From the NCBI RefSeq assembly GCF_008086345.1, contig NZ_CP043006.1, positions 1,548,032 to 1,612,031 on the forward strand: DNA of 64,000 nucleotides, read 5' to 3'. Origin of the DNA: Chitinophaga sp. XS-30 (GTDB lineage: Bacteria; Bacteroidota; Bacteroidia; Chitinophagales; Chitinophagaceae). Position numbers and translations under genes: made by a program. Below are positions 7,897 through 16,556 of this stretch, one piece after another. The notes beneath the pieces are model-generated. The model made no database searches. It had not been told where the DNA came from and saw only the letters and a list, made by a program, of their open reading frames with translations. Every line of letters starts with the position of its first letter. The first letter of the stretch is position 1.

Positions 7897-9663
7897 ATGG
7901 AAAACGTTAAACGGGTATTGAATGTAAGTTTGCTAAGACGGGTCTTTTCCTTTGCAGCGCCCTATAAGCGCTACTTTTATCTGTCCATATTCCTTACGGT
8001 AATGCTGGCGCTGGTGTCGCCGGTCAGGCCCTTTTTGATCCAGCTTTCCGTTGACAAGTATATTACCAATCAATGGGTGCAGATGCTGGTCATCGTTACC
8101 ATCATCCAGATAGGGATGCTCCTGCTGGAAACCGTGGTGCGCTTCCTGTTTTCCTATATGACCAGCTGGCTGGGGCAATCCGTGATCAAAGACCTGCGGC
8201 TGGCCGTGTACCGGAAAGTGGTAAAGCTCAATCTCGCTTTTTTCGACAGAACGCCCATCGGTACGCTCACCACCCGTACCATCAACGATATTGAAGCCAT
8301 CAATGATATTTTTTCCGAAGGCATTATCTCTATCATAGCGGATCTCCTGATGATCCTGGCCATACTTGGCGTCATGTTCCATGAGGACTGGCGCCTGACG
8401 CTCATCAGCCTTTCGCCTTTTCCCGTGCTGATACTGGCCACATACTGGTTCAAGGAAAGCGTGAACAAGTCGTTCCACCGCGTACGGAACGCAGTGGCCG
8501 CGCTGAATGCCTTTGTGCAGGAACACATCACCGGGATGTTCATTGTACAGGCCTTTTCCGCCGAGAACCGCGAGTTCGGGAAATTCCGCAATATCAACAA
8601 GGACCACCGGAAAGCCAATATAGACGCCATCTTTGCGTATTCCATCTTCTTTCCTGTGGTGGAGATCATTCTGGCTATTTCACTGGGATTGATGGTGTGG
8701 TGGGGCTCCAACAAGGTGCTTAACCACGAAGTAACGCCCGGTGTGATGATCGCTTTCATCATGTACCTGAACATGCTGTTCCGCCCGCTCCGCATCCTGG
8801 CGGACAAGTTCAATACCCTGCAAATGGGCATGGTAGCCAGTGAACGGGTGTTCAAGGTGCTGGACAGTACCGAATACCTCCCGGATAACGGCACGCATTC
8901 CGCCGCAGGCATGAAAGGCGCCATCAATTTCGAGCACGTCTGGTTTGCCTATAAGGAAGACCGGTATGTGCTGAAGGATATCACCTTTCAGGCCAAACCC
9001 GGGCAGACCATTGCGCTGGTAGGGCATACCGGCTCGGGGAAAACCACCATCATCAGCATTCTCAACCGCCTGTACGATATACAGAAAGGCCGCATCTGCA
9101 TAGATGACATCCCCTTGCAGGATTATAAACTGGATGAATTGCGCAGCCGTGTGGGCGTTGTGCTGCAGGACGTTTTCCTGTTCGCCGGTTCCGTGTACGA
9201 AAATATCACCCTGCGGAACCCCGCCATCAGCCGGGAGCAGGTGGAACATGCAGCCCGGCTGATCGGCATGCACGATTTTATCATGCAACTGCCCGGCGGG
9301 TACGATTACCCGGTCATGGAGCGGGGCAGCACGCTTTCCCTCGGCCAGCGGCAGCTGATCTCCTTTATCCGCGCCCTCCTGTATAATCCCGCCATACTTA
9401 TTCTGGACGAAGCCACCTCTTCCGTGGATACCGAATCCGAAATGCTCATCCAGCATGCGATAGACAAGCTCATTGCCGGCCGTACGGCCATCGTGATCGC
9501 GCACCGCCTCAGCACCATCAGCAAGGCGGACCAGATCATTGTGCTGGATAAAGGAGAGATCAGGGAGCAGGGGTCCCATGAAGAACTGCTGAAGCAGGAA
9601 GGCTATTATTACAAGCTGTACACCATGCAGTTCAAGAAAACAGCGACCGGCACCACGGCATGA
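7897..9663 (+). CDS. ABC exporter (fused membrane and ATPase half-transporter)
   Basis: 588 residues. An N-terminal type IV exporter membrane domain of six helices (about residues 20-310) is followed by an ATP-binding domain. The ATPase has Walker A GHTGSGKT (376-383), Q-loop VVLQDVFLFAG, signature LSLGQRQ, Walker B ILILDEATS and H-loop IVIAHRLS. The signature has LSLGQ in place of the canonical LSGGQ. It belongs to the MsbA/YheI-type multidrug or lipid exporters. No second half is nearby, so it probably works as a homodimer. It is flanked by terminators on both sides, so it is monocistronic. The substrate cannot be read from sequence. Confidence 0.9.
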   Translation: MENVKRVLNVSLLRRVFSFAAPYKRYFYLSIFLTVMLALVSPVRPFLIQLSVDKYITNQWVQMLVIVTIIQIGMLLLETVVRFLFSYMTSWLGQSVIKDLRLAVYRKVVKLNLAFFDRTPIGTLTTRTINDIEAINDIFSEGIISIIADLLMILAILGVMFHEDWRLTLISLSPFPVLILATYWFKESVNKSFHRVRNAVAALNAFVQEHITGMFIVQAFSAENREFGKFRNINKDHRKANIDAIFAYSIFFPVVEIILAISLGLMVWWGSNKVLNHEVTPGVMIAFIMYLNMLFRPLRILADKFNTLQMGMVASERVFKVLDSTEYLPDNGTHSAAGMKGAINFEHVWFAYKEDRYVLKDITFQAKPGQTIALVGHTGSGKTTIISILNRLYDIQKGRICIDDIPLQDYKLDELRSRVGVVLQDVFLFAGSVYENITLRNPAISREQVEHAARLIGMHDFIMQLPGGYDYPVMERGSTLSLGQRQLISFIRALLYNPAILILDEATSSVDTESEMLIQHAIDKLIAGRTAIVIAHRLSTISKADQIIVLDKGEIREQGSHEELLKQEGYYYKLYTMQFKKTATGTTA

Positions 9664-9711
9664 TAACCATCAGGCAATTGGCAAGTACAATATGTATTTC
9701 AGACACTAAGT

Positions 9712-9730
9712 AAGCGCGCGCTTTTTTTTA
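9712..9730 (+). terminator. Terminator-like palindrome after the ABC exporter
   Basis: AAGCGCGCGCTT is a perfect inverted repeat followed by a run of Ts. The rest of the 250-base gap before atpB holds only the atp promoter. Confidence 0.6.
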
Positions 9731-9887
9731 CAACAAATGATGATTTTATGTAAAATGAACAGCGTTTTGATACGCTTTATTTACCTTGTAAGCAGTTGAT
9801 CCTTAATTCTTTGCTCATGCATGCCCCTACGCGATATGATCCTCGTCAGTTTTTTACTTCGCCGTTACTATTTTATATAAAATCGCC

Positions 9888-9895
9888 TACCTTTG
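9888..9895 (+). promoter_or_regulatory. -7 box of the atp operon
   Basis: TACCTTTG matches TAnnTTTG and ends 19 bases before the GTG start of atpB. No exact TTG is seen at -33. Confidence 0.55.
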
Positions 9896-9914
9896 CACAA
9901 AATTTCAGAAAACG

Positions 9915-11057
9915 GTGATTTCCTTGAATCGGTTCAAATATAAGCTGGTAGCCCTGATAACAGTTTTTTCCATAGCTGTTTCGGGAGCATTTGCTTCAGG
10001 CAATGAAGGCCATGGTCCTCATGCTGAAGGCGGACATGAAGAAAAGAAAGGGTTTAATGCGAAGGAAGTGATCCTTGGCCACGTAAAGGATGCCCATGAC
10101 TGGCACCTGCTGAGCATTGGCGATCTGCATGTGACCATGCCGCTGCCGGTGATCATTTATAACGAGGAACGCGGTCTTTCCGTATTCTCCTCTTCCAGGT
10201 TCCATCACGGTCATGAAGCGTATGACGGGTATCGGCTCGTGAATGCGCATTACCTGGAAGAAAAGGGCCTGAACGCAAAGGCGTATACGGACGGCAGCAT
10301 TATTGCAGTAGACGCCCAGGGCAACCCCACCGGCGAGAAGATCTACGATCTGTCCATGACCAAGAACATTACTTCCATGCTGGTAGCAGCCATTCTGCTG
10401 ATCATCATTATGCTGAATGTAGCGAAGAGCTATCGCATCCGCGGTCACCGCCAGGCCCCCAAAGGCCTGCAAAGCCTCATCGAACCGGTGATCATCTTCA
10501 TGCGCGATGAAGTGGTGAAACCCAATATCCCCGGCAAAAAAGCAGATAAATACGTACCTTTTATACTTACCATCTTTTTCTTCATCCTGATCAACAACCT
10601 GCTGGGCCTGTTGCCCGGTTCCGCGAACGTAACCGGTAATATCGCCGTTACAGCCGCTCTGGCGCTGATCAGTTTTGTAGTGATGATGGCAAGCACCAAC
10701 AAGCATTTCTGGGCCCACATCTTCAACCCTCCGGTTCCGGGCGGTGTGAAAGTGATCCTGGCGCCGGTGGAGCTGATCGGTGTATTCACCAAGCCGATCT
10801 CCCTGATGATAAGGTTGTTCGCCAACATCCTGGCAGGCCACATTATCATCCTGAGCATCATTTCACTGGTATTTATTTTCGGTTCCCTGAATAAAGTGGC
10901 CGGTTACGGATTTTTACCGATCACTATTGCCTTTAATATCGTGATGATGCTGCTGGAACTGCTGGTAGCGTTCATCCAGGCGTTCATCTTTGCGAATCTG
11001 ACAGCAGTGTTCATCGGCCAGGCCATGGAGCATCAGCATGATGAGCACCATCACTAA
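9915..11057 (+). CDS. atpB: F1Fo ATP synthase subunit a
   Basis: 380 residues, the membrane subunit forming the two proton half-channels next to the c-ring. The N-terminus carries a signal-like helix and a His/Glu-rich extracytoplasmic stretch (HGPHAEGGHEEKKG), a long N-terminal extension seen in Bacteroidota subunit a. The C-terminal half holds the family core, with the essential arginine in ISLMIRLFANILAGH and the closing helix with AFIQAFIFANLTAVF. It ends in a His-rich tail. The start is GTG at 9915: no ATG precedes it in frame and the -7 box sits just upstream. A TTG at 9924 is an alternative. It is the first gene of atpBEFHA. Confidence 0.93.
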   Translation: MISLNRFKYKLVALITVFSIAVSGAFASGNEGHGPHAEGGHEEKKGFNAKEVILGHVKDAHDWHLLSIGDLHVTMPLPVIIYNEERGLSVFSSSRFHHGHEAYDGYRLVNAHYLEEKGLNAKAYTDGSIIAVDAQGNPTGEKIYDLSMTKNITSMLVAAILLIIIMLNVAKSYRIRGHRQAPKGLQSLIEPVIIFMRDEVVKPNIPGKKADKYVPFILTIFFFILINNLLGLLPGSANVTGNIAVTAALALISFVVMMASTNKHFWAHIFNPPVPGGVKVILAPVELIGVFTKPISLMIRLFANILAGHIIILSIISLVFIFGSLNKVAGYGFLPITIAFNIVMMLLELLVAFIQAFIFANLTAVFIGQAMEHQHDEHHH

Positions 11058-11088
11058 GTTTAGTGCAACCAGAATAATAAACGTTTAA

Positions 11089-11379
<291 letters not shown>

Positions 11380-11389
11380 GAACAAATTT

Positions 11390-11426
11390 TTACTGCATCC
11401 GGCGCACAGGGCAATGGATGCAGTAA
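11390..11426 (+). promoter_or_regulatory. Intercistronic stem-loop between atpE and atpF
   Basis: TTACTGCATCC (11390-11400) and GGATGCAGTAA (11416-11426) form a perfect 11-bp stem with a 15-base loop. No T-run follows, so it is not a classical terminator. An mRNA stability or processing element is more likely. Confidence 0.55.
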
Positions 11427-11469
11427 TTACATTCCCGGAAAAGTATAACAACTATTTAAATACTGATAT

Positions 11470-11964
11470 ATGGATTTGTTGCAACCGGCGTTAGGCCTGT
11501 TTTTCATTTCATTACTTATCTTCATCATCGTTTTCCTCATCCTGAAGAAGTTCGCGTGGAAACCGATCCTGTCCACACTGAAAGAAAGGGAAGATTCCAT
11601 TTCTGACTCCATTGCCACAGCCGAGCGGGTGAAAGAGGAAATGGCGCAGATGAAAGCAGAGCACGAACATGTACTGGCCGAAGCGAAAGCCGAGCGCAGC
11701 CTCATCTTGAAAGAAGCAAAAGAAGCCAAGGAAAAGATCATCAGCGAAGCCAAGGCGCAGGCCCAGGCAGAAGCCAAAAAGATCATCCAGGACGCTTCCG
11801 TAGCCATCGAGAACCAGAAAATGGCGGCCCTTACCGATGTGAAGAACCAGGTAGGCACCCTCGTGATAGAAGTAGCGGAGAAAGTATTGCGCAAAGAACT
11901 GTCTGACAAGCAGAACCAGGAAGCTTACATCAGGCAACTGGCTGAGGAAATAAAAATGAATTAA
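11470..11964 (+). CDS. atpF: F1Fo ATP synthase subunit b
   Basis: 164 residues. One N-terminal membrane helix (about residues 8-28) is followed by a long charged, alanine-rich helix (LAEAKAERSLILKEAKEAKEK). This is the usual peripheral-stalk subunit b, which dimerises and ties Fo to F1 through delta. Only five bases separate its stop from the ATG of atpH, so the two are translationally linked. Confidence 0.93.
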   Translation: MDLLQPALGLFFISLLIFIIVFLILKKFAWKPILSTLKEREDSISDSIATAERVKEEMAQMKAEHEHVLAEAKAERSLILKEAKEAKEKIISEAKAQAQAEAKKIIQDASVAIENQKMAALTDVKNQVGTLVIEVAEKVLRKELSDKQNQEAYIRQLAEEIKMN

Positions 11965-11969
11965 AGATT

Positions 11970-12530
11970 ATGCAGAATCCCCGTTTAGCATCCAGGTACG
12001 CTAAGTCGCTGAAAGACCTTGCAGTGGAGAGAGATCAGCTGGAAGCCGTACATAGCGATATGTTGCTGCTGAAGGCCATCACCCGCAGCAATGCGGACGT
12101 GGTAGTCCTGCTGAGAAGCCCGGTGATCAAAGCCGATAAAAAGATCAAGATCCTCGGCGCCATCCTCGACGGCAAGATCAGTGCCATCACCACCGGTTTC
12201 ATCCGCCTGCTCAATACCAAGGGCCGCGAAAGCCTGCTGCCGGAAATAGCTGTAGAGTTTGAAAAGCAATACAACATACTGAAGAATATTACCCGTGTGA
12301 AACTCACCTCCGCCGCTCCCCTGGAAGCCGGCCAGCTGAACATGATCCGGGAAAAAGTAGAAGCTTCGGCAGGCCGCAAGGTAGAGATCGAAACAGCCGT
12401 AAACCCCGATCTGATCGGCGGTTTTGTACTGGAGACCGGTAACGAGCTGTTCGATGCATCCATACAGCGTGATCTGAAAGACATCAAAAAACAGTTCCTT
12501 AAAAATATTTACGTACCTGAGCTCAGGTAG
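11970..12530 (+). CDS. atpH: F1Fo ATP synthase subunit delta
   Basis: 186 residues, close to the family norm. The N-terminal helical bundle begins ASRYAKSLKDLA. The C-terminal part carries the conserved ending VNPDLIGGFVLETGNELFDASI. Delta sits on top of the F1 head and binds the b stalk. It is between atpF and atpA in the operon. Confidence 0.93.
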   Translation: MQNPRLASRYAKSLKDLAVERDQLEAVHSDMLLLKAITRSNADVVVLLRSPVIKADKKIKILGAILDGKISAITTGFIRLLNTKGRESLLPEIAVEFEKQYNILKNITRVKLTSAAPLEAGQLNMIREKVEASAGRKVEIETAVNPDLIGGFVLETGNELFDASIQRDLKDIKKQFLKNIYVPELR

Positions 12531-12618
12531 GTATTTAACAGCAGCCGCTGCGTAACCGCAAAGCTGTTGTCGTTATATTTAGTTTAAACCTTAACGACTC
12601 TTTAAAAAAGCATAACAA

Positions 12619-14196
12619 ATGGTTGACATTAAGCCAGATGAAATTTCGGCGATATTACGCCAGCAACTCAGCAACTTCAACGCCTCCGCGGAGTTGGAAG
12701 AAGTAGGTACCGTGTTGTCTGTAGGTGATGGTATCGCGCGTGTATATGGACTGAACAACGTTCGCTCCGGTGAACTGGTGGAATTTGAGGACGGTGTAAG
12801 AGCGATCGTACTGAACCTTGAGGAAGACAATGTGGGCGTGGTATTGATGGGAGATGCCAAAGGCATCAAGGAAGGCAGCACTGTACGCCGTACCGGCCAG
12901 ATCGCCTCTATCAATGTAGGTGAAGGGCTGATCGGGCGTGTTGTGAACACCCTCGGTACCCCCATCGATGGTAAGGGCCCCATTACCGGAGAGCTGTATG
13001 AAATGCCCCTGGAGCGTAAAGCACCGGGCGTTATCTTCCGTGAGCCGGTAAAGGAACCGCTGCAGACCGGTATCAAGGCTATCGATGCCATGATCCCCAT
13101 CGGCCGCGGCCAGCGTGAGCTGGTGATCGGTGACCGCCAGACCGGGAAGACCGCCATCTGTATTGACACCATCATCAACCAGAAAGAATTTTACGATGCC
13201 GGTAAACCCGTGTATTGCATATATGTAGCCATCGGCCAGAAAGCCTCCACCATTGCAGGTGTGATGAAAACCCTGCAGGACAATGGTGCTATGGCCTACA
13301 CCACCATCGTGGCCGCTTCCGCATCCGAGCCCGCTCCGCTGCAGTTCTACGCTCCGTTCGCAGGCGCTGCCATCGGCGAGTTCTTCCGCGACACCGGCCG
13401 TCCGGCGCTGATCATCTATGATGACCTGTCCAAACAAGCCGTAGCATACCGTGAGGTATCCCTGCTGCTGCGCCGCCCGCCCGGCCGTGAAGCTTATCCC
13501 GGTGACGTATTTTACCTGCACAGCCGCCTCCTGGAGCGCGCCGCGAAGATCATCTCCAAAGACGAGATCGCACAGCAGATGAACGACCTGCCCGATTCCA
13601 TCAAACACCTCGTAAAAGGCGGTGGTTCCCTGACGGCTTTGCCGATCATCGAAACACAGGCCGGTGACGTATCCGCATACATTCCCACAAACGTGATCTC
13701 TATCACCGACGGACAGATCTTCCTGGAAGGCAACCTGTTCAACGCCGGTATCCGTCCCGCCATCAACGTAGGTATCTCCGTGAGCCGCGTAGGTGGTAAC
13801 GCACAGATCAAGTCCATGAAGAAAGTGGCCGGTACGCTGAAACTGGACCAGGCGCAATACCGCGAAATGGAGGCCTTCTCCAAATTCGGCGGTGACCTGG
13901 ACGCGGCTACCAAATCCGTACTGGACAAAGGCGCCCGTAACGTGGAGATCCTGAAACAGGCGCAATCAAGCCCCTTCTCCGTAGAGAAACAGGTAGCTGT
14001 GATCTATCTCGGTACAAATGGACTGATGCGCGAAGTGCCGGTGAAAAATATCAGGGCATTCGAAGAAGCCTTCCTGCATGAAATGGAAGTAAGGCTGCCC
14101 GATGTACTGGCTGAATTCAAAAAAGGCAATCTGCCCGAAGATGGCCTGAAAAGAATGGTGGCCCTGGCCGATGAGCTGAAGCCCCGCTTTGCATAA
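12619..14196 (+). CDS. atpA: F1Fo ATP synthase subunit alpha
   Basis: 525 residues, full length. The N-terminal crown domain ([11 protein letters not shown]) is followed by the nucleotide-binding domain with P-loop GDRQTGKT and the alpha signature in [14 protein letters not shown]. The C-terminal helical domain ends DELKPRFA. Alpha holds the non-catalytic nucleotide sites of the alpha3beta3 head. It is the last gene before a strong terminator. The gamma gene, which often follows, is absent here. Confidence 0.96.
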   Translation: MVDIKPDEISAILRQQLSNFNASAELEEVGTVLSVGDGIARVYGLNNVRSGELVEFEDGVRAIVLNLEEDNVGVVLMGDAKGIKEGSTVRRTGQIASINVGEGLIGRVVNTLGTPIDGKGPITGELYEMPLERKAPGVIFREPVKEPLQTGIKAIDAMIPIGRGQRELVIGDRQTGKTAICIDTIINQKEFYDAGKPVYCIYVAIGQKASTIAGVMKTLQDNGAMAYTTIVAASASEPAPLQFYAPFAGAAIGEFFRDTGRPALIIYDDLSKQAVAYREVSLLLRRPPGREAYPGDVFYLHSRLLERAAKIISKDEIAQQMNDLPDSIKHLVKGGGSLTALPIIETQAGDVSAYIPTNVISITDGQIFLEGNLFNAGIRPAINVGISVSRVGGNAQIKSMKKVAGTLKLDQAQYREMEAFSKFGGDLDAATKSVLDKGARNVEILKQAQSSPFSVEKQVAVIYLGTNGLMREVPVKNIRAFEEAFLHEMEVRLPDVLAEFKKGNLPEDGLKRMVALADELKPRFA

Positions 14197-14220
14197 GCAA
14201 CATTCGATCATGTAAATAGA

Positions 14221-14254
14221 ACAGCCCTCCGGACCATCCGGAGGGCTGTTTTTT
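14221..14254 (+). terminator. Strong terminator closing the atp operon
   Basis: A 13-bp perfect stem, ACAGCCCTCCGG(A) at 14221-14233 with (T)CCGGAGGGCTGT at 14237-14249, then TTTTTT. It starts 24 bases after the atpA stop. Confidence 0.9.
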
Positions 14255-14278
14255 GTATGGGAATAGTATGGGGACAGA

Positions 14279-14692
14279 TCAGGGTGTTACTTTGATCACG
14301 AAGGTCCTGCTGGTAGGCTTGTTATCCAGGTCCACCGCATTGATCCTTACCGTGGTCTCCGCCGTGATGCCGGTGAGCGGGTACACCAGGTTGAACACCG
14401 TAGGTGTGGAAGTGGCCTGAAAGCCGTTGTAGGTTTCCAGCAACTCTTCATTGCCGCTGCCCGTTTTTTTGAACAGCTGTACTTCTTTCAGCTGCAATGG
14501 CGCGCTGACGCGGGCTTTCACGTTCCATTCCGTAACGCCTGCATCCAGGGTAGTGGTCACGAAATCCGCATTCTCCACCTGGCTGCCCTCATAGAACAGT
14601 ACTTCCGGCGGGAACTTGTCGTAGAAGTTATCTTTTTTACAACCGCTGAAAGCCAGCAGCATAACACTCAATATTAACAGGATGTTTTTCAT
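14279..14692 (-). CDS. Small lipoprotein at the end of the SusCD operon
   Basis: 137 residues with a lipoprotein signal (AFSGC, Cys18) followed by KKDN. The remainder looks like one immunoglobulin-like beta-sandwich (strands around WNVKARVSAPLQLKEVQLF and TTVRINAVDLDNKP). It lies 11 bases downstream of SusD. In Bacteroidota, genes at this position often encode surface glycan-binding proteins (SusE/SusF-like), but those are usually longer. A ligand-binding accessory role is therefore only suggested by position. Confidence 0.7.
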   Translation of the reverse strand: MKNILLILSVMLLAFSGCKKDNFYDKFPPEVLFYEGSQVENADFVTTTLDAGVTEWNVKARVSAPLQLKEVQLFKKTGSGNEELLETYNGFQATSTPTVFNLVYPLTGITAETTVRINAVDLDNKPTSRTFVIKVTP

Positions 14693-14703
14693 GATTCGTC
14701 GGT

Positions 14704-16551
14704 TTACCAGCCGGGGTTTTGCTGCATGTTCGGATTATTGTTCACTTCAGACTGCGGGATGGGCAGCAGGTTGTGGCGGGACTCGAATACCCTTCTCTCC
14801 CAAACCTTGACGGTGTACAGGAAAGAGCCGTCCAGCCGTTTGAGCACATCGTGCTCATACACCACTTTCTGTGTTTGCTCCCCAATGAGCCAGCGGCGGA
14901 TATCGAAGAAGCGGTGTTCTTCGAAGGCCAGTTCTATCCTGCGTTCGTTGCGGATGAACTTGCGCACATGCTGCTGGTTATTCACATCCCAGCCGTTACG
15001 GGCAAAGGTGGTGGCCATGTCCGGCATATCCGCGCGGGCCCTGATCAGGTCGAGCACCTGATGCACTTCCGTACGGGCAGCCCCGTCCGGCAGGTATTCA
15101 TTCATCGCCTCGGCATAGTTCAGCAGCACTTCCACATAACGGTACACCGGGAAGTTATGACTGGTCTGCCCGGTAACGCCGTTGTTCAGGGAAATGTTCT
15201 TCGGGTCCATGAACTTGCGGAGGAACAGGCCGGTGTGACCATAACCGTTCAGGAACTCCTGTCCGAAGGAACCATCCTCACCGCGCCAGGTGTTGAAGGT
15301 AGCGCCGCCGAATTTGGAGCCGTTGTACCAGAGCGAGTGGTAGAAACGGGAGTCCCTGTTCTCGTATGGTTGCTGCGGATCGAAGCCGGAAGCGGGGTTC
15401 ACGATGAACTGCCCGTTGCCGTCCAGCAGGGGAACGCCGTATTCATCGGTCTGGTAAACGGGGTAACCTTCCCTGGTCTCGAAGCAGGCGGCATAGTTGA
15501 AGGTCGGCAGCGTGTAAGAAGCGTCGCCTGCGCGTTGCATGGCGCCGGGCAGCTGCCATTTGTCCAGCTCATTGGTGAGGCCCTTTCTGCCATACCCCAG
15601 GATGTATTCCGTATTTACACGGGTGATGAACACATTGAACCATCCCATGGCATCCATGGAACCGGGATAGGTGACCCTGGTGCCGAAATAGTTGGCGGGT
15701 TCTGTTCTGACTACCAGGCTGTACACCTGGCCGCCGTTCTCGTCTGTATGGTCCATCACAGCTTTGGCCGCATCAGCCGCTGTTTTCCAGCGGTTGGCAT
15801 CGTAGCCGCCCCATGCCCAGGGGCTGGCCTGGCCGGAAGTGGTGTTGTTGAACAGCGGGCTGGCCAGGTGCAGGAGCAGCCTTGCCTTGATGGCCTTTGC
15901 CACGCCGCTGGTCACCCGCATGAAGTCGATACCCGTCTGGCGGGCAGGCAGGTGAGCGGCGGCGGTGTCGCACTCATCCAGGATGAACTGCTGCACTTCC
16001 GCCAGTGTGGCGCGCGCGGTGTACAATTCGGGGGATTCGCGGGTCAGCACTTTGGTGATGACGGGCACACCGCCATACCAGCGTACCAGCTCTGCGTAGA
16101 AGAAAGCGCGCAGGCATACGGCCTCATATTTCAGGCGCTCCCTTACTTCTTCGGAGCTCATATATTGCTCCGGGTCCAGCGGCGCACCGTCGATCTTGCT
16201 GAGGAAGAGATTGCAGGCACGGATGGCGGCATAATAATCGGCCCAGCGCTTGAACTTGTCCGGCATGCTGGTGGGATTGTATGCGCCCACATGCACGGAG
16301 TTTACCCAGCCCCACCAGGGACGGGATTCACCATCGTCCGTGCAGGCATCGAGATATACGTTGTTATCCCAGCCGTAGGGGATACGGCGGTAGATATCGG
16401 TCAGGAACTCCTTGGTGTATCTGGAATTGGTGAATACACGTTCCTCGTTCAGGTCTCCTGATTCAGCCTTGTCCAGCAGCCCCGCACCGTCTTTGGTACA
16501 GGATGCCAGCATCAGCAGCAGGAGGAAGTATGTGAGTTTTTTCATGGTCAT
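14704..16551 (-). CDS. SusD/RagB-family outer-membrane nutrient-binding lipoprotein (second pair)
   Basis: 615 residues with lipobox LASC (Cys18). SusD marks are the N-terminal NLNEERVFTN region, the helical middle with LRAFFYAELVRWYGGVPV, the late segment RNERRIELAFEEHRFFDIRRW, and the C-terminal phrase NNNPNMQQNPGW. SusD proteins form a lid over the SusC barrel and hand over oligosaccharides or peptides. It starts five bases after the SusC stop at 16557. Met at 16545 is an alternative start. The ligand is unknown, and no glycoside hydrolase or peptidase is in the operon. Confidence 0.93.
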   Translation of the reverse strand: MTMKKLTYFLLLLMLASCTKDGAGLLDKAESGDLNEERVFTNSRYTKEFLTDIYRRIPYGWDNNVYLDACTDDGESRPWWGWVNSVHVGAYNPTSMPDKFKRWADYYAAIRACNLFLSKIDGAPLDPEQYMSSEEVRERLKYEAVCLRAFFYAELVRWYGGVPVITKVLTRESPELYTARATLAEVQQFILDECDTAAAHLPARQTGIDFMRVTSGVAKAIKARLLLHLASPLFNNTTSGQASPWAWGGYDANRWKTAADAAKAVMDHTDENGGQVYSLVVRTEPANYFGTRVTYPGSMDAMGWFNVFITRVNTEYILGYGRKGLTNELDKWQLPGAMQRAGDASYTLPTFNYAACFETREGYPVYQTDEYGVPLLDGNGQFIVNPASGFDPQQPYENRDSRFYHSLWYNGSKFGGATFNTWRGEDGSFGQEFLNGYGHTGLFLRKFMDPKNISLNNGVTGQTSHNFPVYRYVEVLLNYAEAMNEYLPDGAARTEVHQVLDLIRARADMPDMATTFARNGWDVNNQQHVRKFIRNERRIELAFEEHRFFDIRRWLIGEQTQKVVYEHDVLKRLDGSFLYTVKVWERRVFESRHNLLPIPQSEVNNNPNMQQNPGW

Positions 16552-16556
16552 CTTTT

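Noticed and set aside
9664..9914. Possible small gene or tRNA before the atp operon
   Set aside because: No cloverleaf and no convincing short reading frame; only a terminator and the atp -7 box are visible.
12655..13965. 436-codon minus-strand open frame opposite atpA
   Set aside because: Shadow of the highly conserved alpha-subunit gene; no motif and no promoter.
14719..16461. 580-codon plus-strand open frame opposite SusD
   Set aside because: Antisense shadow; the minus-strand SusD carries clear family motifs and operon spacing.
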